DNA from: a virus
Reading direction: 5' to 3' (one strand)
DNA length: 58,349 nucleotides
IMG/VR virus record: IMGVR_UViG_3300047494_000286
Location: 1 to 58,349 of that record
The position numbers were made by a program, and so were the translations under genes. Shown piece by piece: positions 48,748-57,273 of this stretch (position 1 is the stretch's first letter; each line of letters opens with the position of its first letter). Below the pieces are notes generated by a model. It was given only the letters and a program-made list of their open reading frames with translations. It was not told the DNA's origin and did no database searches.

Positions 48748-49184
48748 GCTACTGCTACACCACTCCGGAAATCAGGCAGCGCATCGCCGAGACGCGCGAG
48801 CGCGGCATGTCTTACCGCGCCATCCAGATGAAAATCGGAACCTCGGTCAGCACGATCCGGAACTGGTGCCTGATCCAGGGAGCGGAGCCGCCGGGCGAGC
48901 CGCGTCAACCGTCGAATCCGCCGCAGCGTCCTGTGATGCGCAACGGCCGCGAGGTGCGGCCGTTCATGCCGGAAGAAGACGCGCTGGCGAAGGCGATGGC
49001 ACTGCAGGGAAGCGGCTATTCCGAGATCGCGCGGCACATGGCGAAGCAATGGCCGGACCGCCCGCGCCAGCCGGCGACGATCAAGTATCGGCTGCTGACA
49101 CTCGCGCGGCACGAAGCGCGGCTGGAGGGCGCCCCCGCTGCCCAGGCCTACCCGGCGCCTCTCGCGCGGCCGGCCGCGCCATGA
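48744..49184 (+). CDS. Two-HTH Myb/GcrA-like DNA-binding protein 2
   Basis: 146 aa. First HTH MSYRAIQMKIGTSVSTIRNW, second unit VRPFMPEEDALAKAMALQGS, then IKYRLLTLARHEARLEG. The layout matches the protein at 47783-48220, so the two are paralogues separated by one gene. Overlaps neighbours by 4 nt on both sides. Confidence 0.68.
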   Translation: MSYCYTTPEIRQRIAETRERGMSYRAIQMKIGTSVSTIRNWCLIQGAEPPGEPRQPSNPPQRPVMRNGREVRPFMPEEDALAKAMALQGSGYSEIARHMAKQWPDRPRQPATIKYRLLTLARHEARLEGAPAAQAYPAPLARPAAP

Positions 49185-50389
49185 GCCGGGCCGCAGCGCT
49201 CTCGGTCGCGCCAAGTCTGCAAGTTGTTTCGGATGCGGGTGCCGAGGCGGCGGCCCTGATCGGGCTCGGCCAGACGGCGCAGAAGGCCACGTTCGGCGTG
49301 CGCCTGGCGCAGCTGCTGGACGGGCGGCTGCTGATCCATGGCACGTCAGGCGCCGGCAAGTCCTGGCTGCTGCGCCGCCTGCTTGAGCAAAGCTCCGGCC
49401 GAATCCAGCAGATCGTGATCGATCCCGAGGGCGAGTTCCGCAGCCTCGCCGAATCGGCCGACTATCCGCTGATCGATGCGTCGCGGCTCGATGGGCGAGG
49501 CTTTGCGGCGCTTGGCCTGCGGGTGCGCGCGCAGCGCCTGTCCGTGGTGCTGGACGTGTCGCAGGTCGACCGCGAGAGCCAGATGGTCGCCGTCGCCGGG
49601 TTCCTGCGCGCGATCGTCGAATGCCCGCGCGAGCATTGGCATCCGGCTCTGGTGGTCATCGACGAGGCGCATTTGTTTGCCCCGTTCGGCGGCCAGGGGA
49701 TCGAGACGACGGCGACCAGGCGCGCGGTGACCGCGGCGGTGGTCGACCTGATGAGCCGGGGCCGCAAGCGCGGCCTGGCGACGGCGATCGCCACGCTGCG
49801 TCTGGCGCGGCTGTCGAAGTCCGTCATGTCCGAGGCGACGAACTTCCTGGTCGGCCGCAACATGCTGGACCTGGATATCCGCCGCGCCGCGCAGATCATT
49901 GGTTGGGACGCCCGCCGCGCGTTCGAGATGATGCCCCACCTGGCACCCGGGCACTTCATCGCGTCGGGAACGGCCTTCACCCACGCGGCGGCCATCGCGA
50001 CGATCGGCGCGGTGCGCAGCCGCCACCTTGGCGCCGCGCCGGAGATGTCCACCCCGCCGCTGCCGAGCGCCGAAGAGGCCGAGGCGCTCCTCGGGATCGA
50101 GGATCTGAACGAGGAGGCCGAGGAGGCTCAGGACCGGCTCCCGGCGGGCGCCCGTGCGGTGCGCGGCTTCATGCTCCACGGGAGCGCCGCGCTGGCCGCG
50201 AGGATCGTGCAGGAGCTGCTGCCGCTGTTTCCGAACGGCGCGGCGATCGCCGAGCTGGGCACACACCTCGGCGCGACCGCAGCCGAGGTGCATGCCGCGA
50301 TCGACCTGTTGGCCGAGTGGGGCGCCGTGGTACTTGGCGACGGCGCGGTGCGGATCGAGCGTGCGATGCGGGATCGGGCGCGATGCTGA
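49181..50389 (+). CDS. HerA/FtsK-like ATPase
   Basis: 402 aa. Walker A HGTSGAGKSWLLRRLL near residues 53-68, QIVIDPEGEFRSLAE, Walker B ALVVIDEAHLFAPFG near 150-164, and the arginine/sensor segment VDLMSRGRKRGLATAIATLR with LVGRNMLDLDIR. This is a HerA-type (DUF87) hexameric DNA translocase. The C-terminal 120 residues are a winged-helix-like region (FPNGAAIAELGTHLGATAAE). No NurA nuclease is encoded nearby, so its partner is unknown. Confidence 0.85.
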   Translation: MSRAAALSVAPSLQVVSDAGAEAAALIGLGQTAQKATFGVRLAQLLDGRLLIHGTSGAGKSWLLRRLLEQSSGRIQQIVIDPEGEFRSLAESADYPLIDASRLDGRGFAALGLRVRAQRLSVVLDVSQVDRESQMVAVAGFLRAIVECPREHWHPALVVIDEAHLFAPFGGQGIETTATRRAVTAAVVDLMSRGRKRGLATAIATLRLARLSKSVMSEATNFLVGRNMLDLDIRRAAQIIGWDARRAFEMMPHLAPGHFIASGTAFTHAAAIATIGAVRSRHLGAAPEMSTPPLPSAEEAEALLGIEDLNEEAEEAQDRLPAGARAVRGFMLHGSAALAARIVQELLPLFPNGAAIAELGTHLGATAAEVHAAIDLLAEWGAVVLGDGAVRIERAMRDRARC

Positions 50390-51219
50390 CGCCCGTATCC
50401 TTTCACAAGGAACGGCAACGCGAGCCGAGGCTGTCGCCCCCCCGCGTGCCCGGAAGGACCTCGTCGCGCTACTGGCAGGACGCCGAAGTGGCGATCATGC
50501 TCGAGCACTACGAGGCGCGCGGACCGGCGTATTGCCTGTCCCTCTTGCCGGGCAAAACGCTTCGGCAGGTTTACGCCCACGCGAACAAGCTGCGCCTGCG
50601 CGCCCCGAAGGCCGGCGTCGAACGCCGGAAGATCGGGACGCAATACGACGAGGCGATCAAGGAGGCGTGGCCACTGCTCAGGGGCCTCGGCGCCGTCAGC
50701 CGGCTCGCCGACAAGCTTGGCATTCCGCGCCATGCGGTGAGCCAGCGCGCCCGCGCACTGGGGCTGACGATGCCGCACAAAAAGGAACCGCCCTGGACGT
50801 CGGCCGAGGCCGAGCTGCTGCGCAAAGCGCCGCTGCACAATCCGGATAAGGCGTCGGCGTTCTTCGCGGCGCACGGCTTCAGGCGCTCCCCCTCGTCCAT
50901 CATGAACAAGTGCAAGCGGCTCGACATCTCGCGCCGGTTCAAGGGCGCGCTGAGCGCGACGGCTGCCGCGAAGATACTCGGCATCGACAACAAGACGATG
51001 GCGGTGTGGTGCGGCGCCGGCGACCTGGTGGCCGCCAGGCGCGGCAGCAGGCGCCTGGTTCAGCAGGGCGGCGACGCATGGGCGATCGAGCCAGCCGAGC
51101 TGCGCCGCTTCGTCATCGACAACCTGGATCGTATCGATATCCGCAAGGTCGATAAGCACGCCTTCGTGGCGCTGATCAGCCAGGAGCCGATGACCGCGAC
51201 CGAGCAGGTGGCGGCATGA
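50383..51219 (+). CDS. Multi-HTH DNA-binding protein
   Basis: 278 aa, ATG at 50383 overlapping the ATPase stop. Several Myb/SANT-like units in series: SRYWQDAEVAIMLEHYEARG, then IKEAWPLLRGLGAVSRLADK and IPRHAVSQRARALG, then WTSAEAELLRKAPLHNPDKA; the C-terminal third (LSATAAAKILGIDNKTMAVW) resembles an excisionase-type winged helix. Probably binds DNA cooperatively and may load or direct the ATPase upstream. Confidence 0.68.
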   Translation: MLTPVSFHKERQREPRLSPPRVPGRTSSRYWQDAEVAIMLEHYEARGPAYCLSLLPGKTLRQVYAHANKLRLRAPKAGVERRKIGTQYDEAIKEAWPLLRGLGAVSRLADKLGIPRHAVSQRARALGLTMPHKKEPPWTSAEAELLRKAPLHNPDKASAFFAAHGFRRSPSSIMNKCKRLDISRRFKGALSATAAAKILGIDNKTMAVWCGAGDLVAARRGSRRLVQQGGDAWAIEPAELRRFVIDNLDRIDIRKVDKHAFVALISQEPMTATEQVAA

Positions 51220-51234
51220 CCGGAGTCGCGCATC

Positions 51235-52242
51235 ATGGCTGACGGAACCGGCATCGAATGGACGGACGCGACCTGGAACCCGGTGCGCGGGTGCTCCCGC
51301 AAATCGGAAGGATGCAGGTTCTGCTACGCCGAGCCCATCGCCGCCCGTTTCAGCGGCGAAGGGCTGCCGTATCATGGTTTCGCCGATCGAGGCCGAGCCG
51401 GCAGCAAGTGGACCGGGAAGGTAGAGCTGGTGCCGTCGGCGCTGCATCTGCCGCTGCATTGGCGCAAGCCGCGTCGGATCTTCGTGAACAGCATGAGCGA
51501 CCTGTTTCACGAGAACCTACCGGACGTGGAGATCGATCAGGTTTTCGCTGTCATGGCATTGTCGGTCCAGCATTGCATGCAAGTGCTGACCAAGCGCCCC
51601 GACAGGATGCGCTCCTATTGCGAGGACCCGGCCACGCCCTTGCGCGTTTGGCTCGCCGCCGGCGAGATCATGGATCCTCTCTGGGCGCTCGGTGTCCACG
51701 GCGCCCACTGGGGCGGCGACACTCCGTGGCCCCTTCGGAATGTCTGGCTCGGTGTCTCAATCGAAGACCAGCCTGCGGCAGACGGACGGGTCAACGACCT
51801 GCTGGCGACGCCAGCGGCGAAGCGGTTTCTTTCATGCGAGCCGTTGCTCGGCGAGATCGACCTTCTGGATATTCCGTGGCCGGCCGATCGACCCAGGTTT
51901 CCAGTAACGGATGATCTTTCCGATAGCCGCTCCTGCCTTCATCAAATCGAAGGTTCCCGCATCGACTGGGTAATCGTCGGCGGCGAGAGCGGGACGAATG
52001 CGAGGCCCATGCACCCCGACTGGGCGCGAGCTCTGCGCGAGCAATGCATGGCCGCTGGCGTTCCGTTCTTCTTCAAGCAGCGCGGGGAATGGACCTGGGT
52101 CGACGATGCCGACTTTGATGCCAACCGGATTCCGGAAGGGTGGCCGCTCAAACTGAACGACGGCGAGCCGATGTGGCGCGTCGGGAAAAAGATCGCCGGC
52201 GCGCTGCTTGATGGCCGCGAGCACAGGGAGTTTCCTGCATGA
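51235..52242 (+). CDS. Phage Gp37/Gp68 family protein (DUF5131)
   Basis: 335 aa. IEWTDATWNPVRGCSRKSEG with Cys20, Cys27 and Cys30 (CX6CX2C in RFCYAE) is the signature of this family, which resembles radical-SAM enzymes; FVNSMSDLFHENLPDVEI, VLTKRPDRMRSY, WVIVGGESGTNARPMHPDWA and VPFFFKQRGEW complete it. The chemistry is unknown; a nucleic-acid or small-molecule modification has been considered for the family. Confidence 0.93.
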   Translation: MADGTGIEWTDATWNPVRGCSRKSEGCRFCYAEPIAARFSGEGLPYHGFADRGRAGSKWTGKVELVPSALHLPLHWRKPRRIFVNSMSDLFHENLPDVEIDQVFAVMALSVQHCMQVLTKRPDRMRSYCEDPATPLRVWLAAGEIMDPLWALGVHGAHWGGDTPWPLRNVWLGVSIEDQPAADGRVNDLLATPAAKRFLSCEPLLGEIDLLDIPWPADRPRFPVTDDLSDSRSCLHQIEGSRIDWVIVGGESGTNARPMHPDWARALREQCMAAGVPFFFKQRGEWTWVDDADFDANRIPEGWPLKLNDGEPMWRVGKKIAGALLDGREHREFPA

Positions 52243-52667
52243 CACAGAAGATAGAATCGACCAATCGCGCGGTGATAACTATTGAACAATTTCGTGAAGC
52301 GCTCGGGGCTCAGGGCGTCAGCAGCCGGAACCATTACGCATTTGTCTGCCCTGTGTGCGGCACAGTGCAAAGCATCGCGAGTTTACTCCGCGCCGGCGCT
52401 TCCCTGGATTCGGCTGAGAGGATCGTAGGCTTTTCCTGCGAGGGCCGACTGACAAATGCCGGGCCATGGCCGCACTCTCGCGATAACAGCGCCAAGGGGG
52501 CAGCAAGAAGGTCGAAGCGGGGTTGCGATTGGACCCTTGGGGGCCTGTTCAAAATCCATGAGTTTGCGGTGGTGGATTCGGACGGAAAGGAGCATCCGCG
52601 ATTTAGGCTTGCCACCCCTGAAGAAGCAAAGGCTCTTCGGTCTATGGAGGCTTCGGATGCCGCATGA
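52239..52667 (+). CDS. VVA0879-like conserved phage protein
   Basis: 142 aa. VCPVCGTVQSIASLLRAGAS, IVGFSCEGRLTNAG, GCDWTLGGLFKIHEFAVVDS and PRFRLATPEEAKALR match a conserved phage family (VVA0879 type). The Cys pair may bind zinc together with later Cys residues. Role unknown. ATGA overlap with the DUF5131 gene. Confidence 0.82.
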   Translation: MTQKIESTNRAVITIEQFREALGAQGVSSRNHYAFVCPVCGTVQSIASLLRAGASLDSAERIVGFSCEGRLTNAGPWPHSRDNSAKGAARRSKRGCDWTLGGLFKIHEFAVVDSDGKEHPRFRLATPEEAKALRSMEASDAA

Positions 52668-52845
52668 CTCGCGCAGCTTTAAGCCGAGGTTGCCGCTCCG
52701 GACTAGCGACACGCACCCCTGGATCGTTCTAGACGCGGCAGGCAAAGACTTCATCAACTGCGACGAAATCGATCGGGATATCGAAGACAGCGCGCGCATC
52801 GCGTCGCTGATCGTCATGGCCGTCAACCAAATGAGCGGTCCATGA
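52657..52845 (+). CDS. Small hypothetical protein
   Basis: 62 aa, ATG at 52657 with GGAGG 8 nt upstream, overlapping the preceding gene by 11 nt. THPWIVLDAAGKDFINCDEI followed by a helix (ARIASLIVMAVNQM). No domain recognised; stop overlaps the next start. Confidence 0.6.
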   Translation: MPHDSRSFKPRLPLRTSDTHPWIVLDAAGKDFINCDEIDRDIEDSARIASLIVMAVNQMSGP

Positions 52846-53102
52846 TCGTCGTGCGTGTGGAGCTTTGGTCGGCCGTCACGGGCAACAAAACCGAGCTCGC
52901 GCGCATGCACATCTGCAACGAGGGCACCAACACCAATCCGCGCCTTGGCAACTATGTCGGAACGACGTTCGTCGGTCGCGATCAGGAAGCGCTCGATCGC
53001 CTCCGCGTGTCGAAGAAGGCCGAGCTGGCTGACTTCCCTCGCCGCGACCTTCATGTGTGGAACATGGTTGCCAGAATGCTGTTGAAGATGGGGTATCGCT
53101 GA
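52842..53102 (+). CDS. Conserved small phage protein
   Basis: 86 aa. VRVELWSAVTGNKTELARMH, CNEGTNTNPRLGNYVGTTFV, PRRDLHVWNMVARMLLKMGY. This short beta/alpha protein is a familiar phage hypothetical; function unknown. Sits in the same tightly packed operon. Confidence 0.7.
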   Translation: MIVVRVELWSAVTGNKTELARMHICNEGTNTNPRLGNYVGTTFVGRDQEALDRLRVSKKAELADFPRRDLHVWNMVARMLLKMGYR

Positions 53103-53103
53103 A

Positions 53104-53514
53104 ATGGGAACATCCGGCACGATTGGAACGGCATCCCAACCCGACACCCTCGCCGAGATCGGCTCCCGCACCGCGCTGATCGGCGCGCGTCAGCAGGCGG
53201 TGATCGTGGCAGCGGAACGCATGGTTGACCACGGCATGTCCGACGATCGCTGGCGCCTGCTGTGCGCCGCCATAGTCAGGCTGCGTGAGCTTGAGGCAAG
53301 AACTTCGACGGCGCCGGCGGCCGCGGGGGTTGTTGCCAAACACACGTCGCTCGAACATCGTCTGGCGGCGCTTCTGGCGAAGATCATCAACCAGCCCTTC
53401 GTGGCCGTGGGCGCCCCCAACGGCACCAGGCGCAACCACCTGCTCTATTATGGCAGTTTCCGTAGCGACCTGGCCAATGAGGCTGTCGGCTTGCTGGAAG
53501 AAGCGGGTCTCTAA
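53104..53514 (+). CDS. Hypothetical helical protein
   Basis: 136 aa, mainly helical (ARQQAVIVAAERMVDHGMSD, RWRLLCAAIVRLRELEART) with a polar C-terminal domain (TRRNHLLYYGSFRSDLANEA). Starts 1 nt after the upstream stop and shares a base with the GP88 start. No family recognised. Confidence 0.6.
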   Translation: MGTSGTIGTASQPDTLAEIGSRTALIGARQQAVIVAAERMVDHGMSDDRWRLLCAAIVRLRELEARTSTAPAAAGVVAKHTSLEHRLAALLAKIINQPFVAVGAPNGTRRNHLLYYGSFRSDLANEAVGLLEEAGL

Positions 53515-54683
53515 TGCCCGACGGCACGCCCCCCCCATTTCAGTTCGGTGGCAACAATCGTCAATCCGGCGGATCGATCGCCCGTTTTCGGCCCTACACG
53601 CATGGGCCGGCACATGCCGATCGCGATCAGGCGCGCCTGAAGCCGGACCATCCGGCACTGAGAGAGGCGCGGACGCTGTTCCCGTCGAGCGTTCATGATC
53701 CCGCCGGGAAATCCGTTCTGGTGTCGGGGCACAGCAACCAGAAGACGGGCGCCATGGTCATGAAGGGGCCGTGGAAGGGTTTCCCGATCTACACCATCAC
53801 GCTTGAAGAACGGGCAACATGCCCGACCTCGTGCCATCTGTGGGCCGAATGCTACGGCTCGGCGATGCCGCTGGCGAAGCGGTGGCAACATGGGCCGACC
53901 TTCATAAAATCGCTCGACCAGGATCTCCGCCGCAAGGCCGTGCTGCATCCGGGGGGCTTCGCGTGCCGCGTTCATGTGCTCGGCGACTTCTACTCGGTCG
54001 AATATGCGTGGTCTTGGATGGCCTGGATCGACGCCCTCCCACAGCTGCACGTGTGGGGTTACACCGCGCATGCCCCGGACAGCGAGATCGGCGGCATCCT
54101 GGCCATGGGCAACGACCGGTGGCCGGAGCGATGGCGGATGAGGTTCAGCGGCGAACCGACCGCACCGCTGAGCACGATGCAGGCAACCACCATCTGGCGC
54201 GAACCTGAGAGCAAGCGGGTGCCCGAGGGCATCGTCTGTCCTGCCCAGACCGGCGGCACGGACGCCTGCGCCACCTGCGGTCTCTGCTGGGCGCTTCCCG
54301 CCGCGTCGGAGCGCATCGTTTTCATCGGGCATGGCTGGCGCACGACGAAGGGCAAGCGATGGAGCAAGAAGCCGGCGATCGCCGCGCCGCAGGCCTCGCA
54401 GCCGCAACCAGCCCCGGCGCCCGACGGACAGCCCATAGTGCCGAGCGAGATCCGCGTCTCGATTGGCCTCGATGAGCCTACCCAGGCGCTGCTGCGACAG
54501 CTGATCGATGCGATGAAATCGCATCCTGCGCCGGCCCAGGAGCGGCGTGTCAGCAGCATGGCGGACATCCTGCGCCGGATGCGCAGCAACAGCGCGGCAA
54601 CCAGCATCCGAGGGCGGCCGCCAACCCAAACACGCCACGAGGCCCGTAGACAGCCTGGCACCGCGACAGAGAGGACACCATGA
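53514..54683 (+). CDS. GP88-family phage protein
   Basis: 389 aa. The central part fits the gene-product-88 family: VLVSGHSNQKTGAMVMKGPW, ATCPTSCHLWAECYGSAMPL, CRVHVLGDFYSVEYAWSWMA, LHVWGYTAHAPDSE, and IVCPAQTGGTDACATCGLCW. The many conserved Cys suggest metal or Fe-S binding. The C-terminal 110 residues are Pro/Arg-rich and probably disordered. A run of eight C lies in codons 5-8. Function of the family unknown. Confidence 0.88.
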   Translation: MPDGTPPPFQFGGNNRQSGGSIARFRPYTHGPAHADRDQARLKPDHPALREARTLFPSSVHDPAGKSVLVSGHSNQKTGAMVMKGPWKGFPIYTITLEERATCPTSCHLWAECYGSAMPLAKRWQHGPTFIKSLDQDLRRKAVLHPGGFACRVHVLGDFYSVEYAWSWMAWIDALPQLHVWGYTAHAPDSEIGGILAMGNDRWPERWRMRFSGEPTAPLSTMQATTIWREPESKRVPEGIVCPAQTGGTDACATCGLCWALPAASERIVFIGHGWRTTKGKRWSKKPAIAAPQASQPQPAPAPDGQPIVPSEIRVSIGLDEPTQALLRQLIDAMKSHPAPAQERRVSSMADILRRMRSNSAATSIRGRPPTQTRHEARRQPGTATERTP

Positions 54684-54982
54684 CGGTCATCGAAGAAATC
54701 GCCGCCGAACGCCGCCGGCAGATCGAGGTCGAAGGTTGGGTGCCAGAGCATGACGATGCGCACGACAGCGGTCAGCTTGCGATGGCGGCCGTTTGTTACG
54801 CTCGATTCTCGACCGGACGCCGCATCCACCGGCTTGGATCATGCCCGCTTGACTGGCCCTGGGATATCGAATGGTGGAAGCCGAAATGTCCCCGTCGCGA
54901 TCTCATTCGCGCCGCCGCGTTGATCGTTGCAGAAATCGAGCGGCTTGATCGCGCCGCCACCACGACGGGAGAGACGGCATGA
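54680..54982 (+). CDS. Conserved phage protein, possible nucleotide pyrophosphohydrolase fold
   Basis: 100 aa. VIEEIAAERRRQIEVEGWVP, EHDDAHDSGQLAMAAVCYAR and RDLIRAAALIVAEIERLD form the familiar phage pattern of ERxxQIxxEGW plus HDD and a final helix, which resembles MazG-like all-alpha NTP pyrophosphohydrolases; the acidic residues could bind Mg2+. Catalytic activity is not certain. Confidence 0.68.
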   Translation: MTVIEEIAAERRRQIEVEGWVPEHDDAHDSGQLAMAAVCYARFSTGRRIHRLGSCPLDWPWDIEWWKPKCPRRDLIRAAALIVAEIERLDRAATTTGETA

Positions 54983-55278
54983 ACCACGCGGCTATCGCGA
55001 CCGAATGGTTGTCGCGTCCCTGCAAGAATGAGCCGGGTGCCGGCGTCCACCATGACGGTAGCTGCATGCGGTGCGGCGCATCCATGGGACAGGCTTGCTT
55101 GAAGCCGTCAGTCGTGCGCACCGAGTTCATCCATCCGCCGATTCCCACTCGGAACTGCGACTGGCAGGCGGTCTTGGATGGTTACGAGCCGGGCGACCCC
55201 ATTGGACACGGATCGACAGAAGCCGCCGCCGTGCGTGATCTGATGATCGAGATTGAGGCGACGGGAGAGGGAGGGTGA
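54979..55278 (+). CDS. Small zinc-ribbon-like phage protein
   Basis: 99 aa. A Cys cluster (SCMRCGASMGQACLKP) is followed by the common phage C-terminal motif DWQAVLDGYEPGDPIGHGST, EAAAVRDLMIEIE. The N-terminal part may bind zinc and the C-terminal part is a small alpha/beta unit. Function unknown. Confidence 0.7.
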   Translation: MNHAAIATEWLSRPCKNEPGAGVHHDGSCMRCGASMGQACLKPSVVRTEFIHPPIPTRNCDWQAVLDGYEPGDPIGHGSTEAAAVRDLMIEIEATGEGG

Positions 55279-55685
55279 GCGGCGAGCGCGAACCCAAGTG
55301 GCACGTCGGCCAGCGCGCTATAATTGATCGGCGCATCTTCGTGACGATTGAGCAGGTTACACCGGCCGGGCGCGCAATAGCGGCCGGCCGGACGTTCGAT
55401 GTAAATGGCATCGAGCGATCTGGCAGACGTTCGATCAGGCGCTCGAAATTAGAGCCGCTGACTGCCGAGATTGAGGCAGAAATAGCGTTGAAAAAAAGGG
55501 CGTTGGAAGCTCGTGGCGCTGCGCAGGATGCACTCGACGTCGCCGATAAATGGGTGCGTCGCGCGCTGAGTGCTTGGAACGCCACTGCGCCGAGCGCCGA
55601 TGACGTTGATCGCGCTGAACGACTCGCCGCTGCGATTAGGAGCGCGATGGCCGCCCCACCCCAACCGGAGACCGGCGATGCCTGA
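55275..55685 (+). CDS. Hypothetical protein with SH3-like start and coiled coil
   Basis: 136 aa with GTG start in a GTGA overlap. The first 45 residues (WHVGQRAIIDRRIFVTIEQV) look like a small barrel; the rest is a charged helix (TAEIEAEIALKKRALEARGA). No named family. Precedes the excisionase-like gene. Confidence 0.6.
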   Translation: MSGEREPKWHVGQRAIIDRRIFVTIEQVTPAGRAIAAGRTFDVNGIERSGRRSIRRSKLEPLTAEIEAEIALKKRALEARGAAQDALDVADKWVRRALSAWNATAPSADDVDRAERLAAAIRSAMAAPPQPETGDA

Positions 55686-55935
55686 CCGTGGCGCGCCCAG
55701 GCTGCTGACGCGGGGCGCCATGCGTGCCTATTGCGGCGGCGTCAGCTGGGCGGCGATCGCCGATCGGATCGCGCGCGGCCAGCTGCCCGGCCCGCTATGG
55801 GGGCTGCCGGCCGACCACAAGGAAGCGCGCTGGGACCGCCGCGCCGTCGATCGCGCGCTTGACGCTGCCTCCGGGGTGCCCGCTACGCTGGACCAACAGA
55901 CCCTGGAAATGGACCGCGCCCTTGGGCTCGCCTGA
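55678..55935 (+). CDS. Excisionase-like (AlpA/Xis-type) DNA-binding protein
   Basis: 85 aa, ATG at 55678. LLTRGAMRAYCGGVSWAAIA, DRIARGQLPGPLWGLPADHK and ARWDRRAVDRALDAASG form the winged-helix excisionase/AlpA pattern. Its stop overlaps the integrase start, the usual int-xis coupling. Likely directs integrase to excision. Confidence 0.7.
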   Translation: MPDRGAPRLLTRGAMRAYCGGVSWAAIADRIARGQLPGPLWGLPADHKEARWDRRAVDRALDAASGVPATLDQQTLEMDRALGLA

Positions 55936-57022
55936 CGCACCCGACGGGAAACCGCCCTACACCGCGCTGCGCGCCGGCCGCTGGTACTGGCAGCCGTCGG
56001 CCAGGCTGCGGCGATCCCACGGGCTGAAGGTCGTGCCCCTCGGCGCCGACCAGGTTGCGGCCTGGGCTTACGCCAGGACGCTGAACCGCGACCTCGCAGG
56101 CCTCGATCCCGGCGCTGCGCGTCCCGGCACCGTCGCGTGGCTGTTCGCCCAGTTCTTCGCCAGCGATCGCTTCACGAAGCTGGCGGCCAGCACCCAGGGC
56201 GATTACCGCTGGCTTGCCAAGCGCCTGGGCGCGCTGGAGGTGGGTCCGCGGCCGTTCGGGCAGTATGACGCCCGCGTGGTGCGCGCCCGCCATGCGGACA
56301 AGATTTACGAGCAGCTGACCGAGGGCAGCGGCCACGCCACGGCGCACTACGCCTGCCGCTTCGCCCGGCGCGTCTGGAAATGGGGCGGCCGGCGCGAATT
56401 CGTCGACCAGCACCCGAACCCCTGGAGCGGGATGGAGCTGGCCGGCATCGCCGAGCGGCACCAGGTGTGGGACGCGGCGATGATCCCCCTGGTGGTCGAG
56501 AAGGCGGCCGAGCTGGGCCGGCCCTCGATCGGGCTGGCGGTGCTGATCGCCTATTGCTTCGGCCACCGCCAGGGCGACGTGCTGGGCCTGATGTGGTCCG
56601 CCCTGGACGCCAGGGACCGCAAGACGGGCAAGACAGGCGCCCGCGTGCCGATCGTCGCCTCGGCCTATCCCGACCTGGAAGCGGCGCTGGAGACTGAGCG
56701 CCAGCGCCAGGCGGCGCTGACCGTACAGCCGCTGCACGTGCTGGTGTGCGAGATGACCGGCTTGGCGTGGCAGGCGGACACGTTCCGGCACGAATTCCGC
56801 CGCATAGCCACGGCCGCCGGGATCCCGAAGGACCTGCAGTTCCGCGACCTGCGCGCGACGGCCGCGACGGAGCTGAAGGACGCCGGCGCCGACGTGATCG
56901 ATATGAGCACGCACACCGGCCACCGCACCCTGCAGATGGCCCGCCGCTATGCCCGCCCGACCGAGGATCAGTTCAAGCGGGCGGCCGCCAAGAGGATCGC
57001 GGCACGGAAGGGGACGAGGTGA
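55922..57022 (+). CDS. int: Tyrosine integrase/recombinase
   Basis: 366 aa if started at TTG 55922 overlapping the excisionase stop; a longer in-frame start would overlap the excisionase completely. Core-binding domain about 65-165 (VAWLFAQFFASDRFTKLAAS), catalytic domain with Arg216 (YCFGHRQGDVLGLMW), RDLR at 308-311 (an R in place of the usual H before DLR), His334 in TGHRT and nucleophile Tyr343 in RRYARP. It should integrate phage DNA at a host att site. attP was not located because no host flank is available. Confidence 0.93.
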   Translation: MGSPDAPDGKPPYTALRAGRWYWQPSARLRRSHGLKVVPLGADQVAAWAYARTLNRDLAGLDPGAARPGTVAWLFAQFFASDRFTKLAASTQGDYRWLAKRLGALEVGPRPFGQYDARVVRARHADKIYEQLTEGSGHATAHYACRFARRVWKWGGRREFVDQHPNPWSGMELAGIAERHQVWDAAMIPLVVEKAAELGRPSIGLAVLIAYCFGHRQGDVLGLMWSALDARDRKTGKTGARVPIVASAYPDLEAALETERQRQAALTVQPLHVLVCEMTGLAWQADTFRHEFRRIATAAGIPKDLQFRDLRATAATELKDAGADVIDMSTHTGHRTLQMARRYARPTEDQFKRAAAKRIAARKGTR

Positions 57023-57273
57023 GCGACAAGCAAACTCCCGCAGACCCGCGCGCCGCCGCCGTCGCCGACCATTTCAACGAGTGGCACGGCGCGGCCCCGG
57101 AGGCCCATGAGATCGAGGCTTTGTTGAAGCGGATCGACGGGGCCGATCCGCTTCGATCGGAAGCATGTGAGGCAGTGCGCCAAAGCATGGTCGAAACCGA
57201 AGCAAGGGTGGCCGACGCGCGCCGCAGAATCGCCGCCGGAGCGCGAACCGCGACCGCGAGGTTCAAACTATGA
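57019..57273 (+). CDS. Small hypothetical protein downstream of integrase
   Basis: 84 aa, GTG start in a GTGA overlap with int. PRAAAVADHFNEWHGAAPEA, HEIEALLKRIDGADPLRSEA and a basic C-terminal helix (ARVADARRRIAAGARTA). Unknown function; the coupling suggests co-expression with int. Confidence 0.55.
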   Translation: MSDKQTPADPRAAAVADHFNEWHGAAPEAHEIEALLKRIDGADPLRSEACEAVRQSMVETEARVADARRRIAAGARTATARFKL

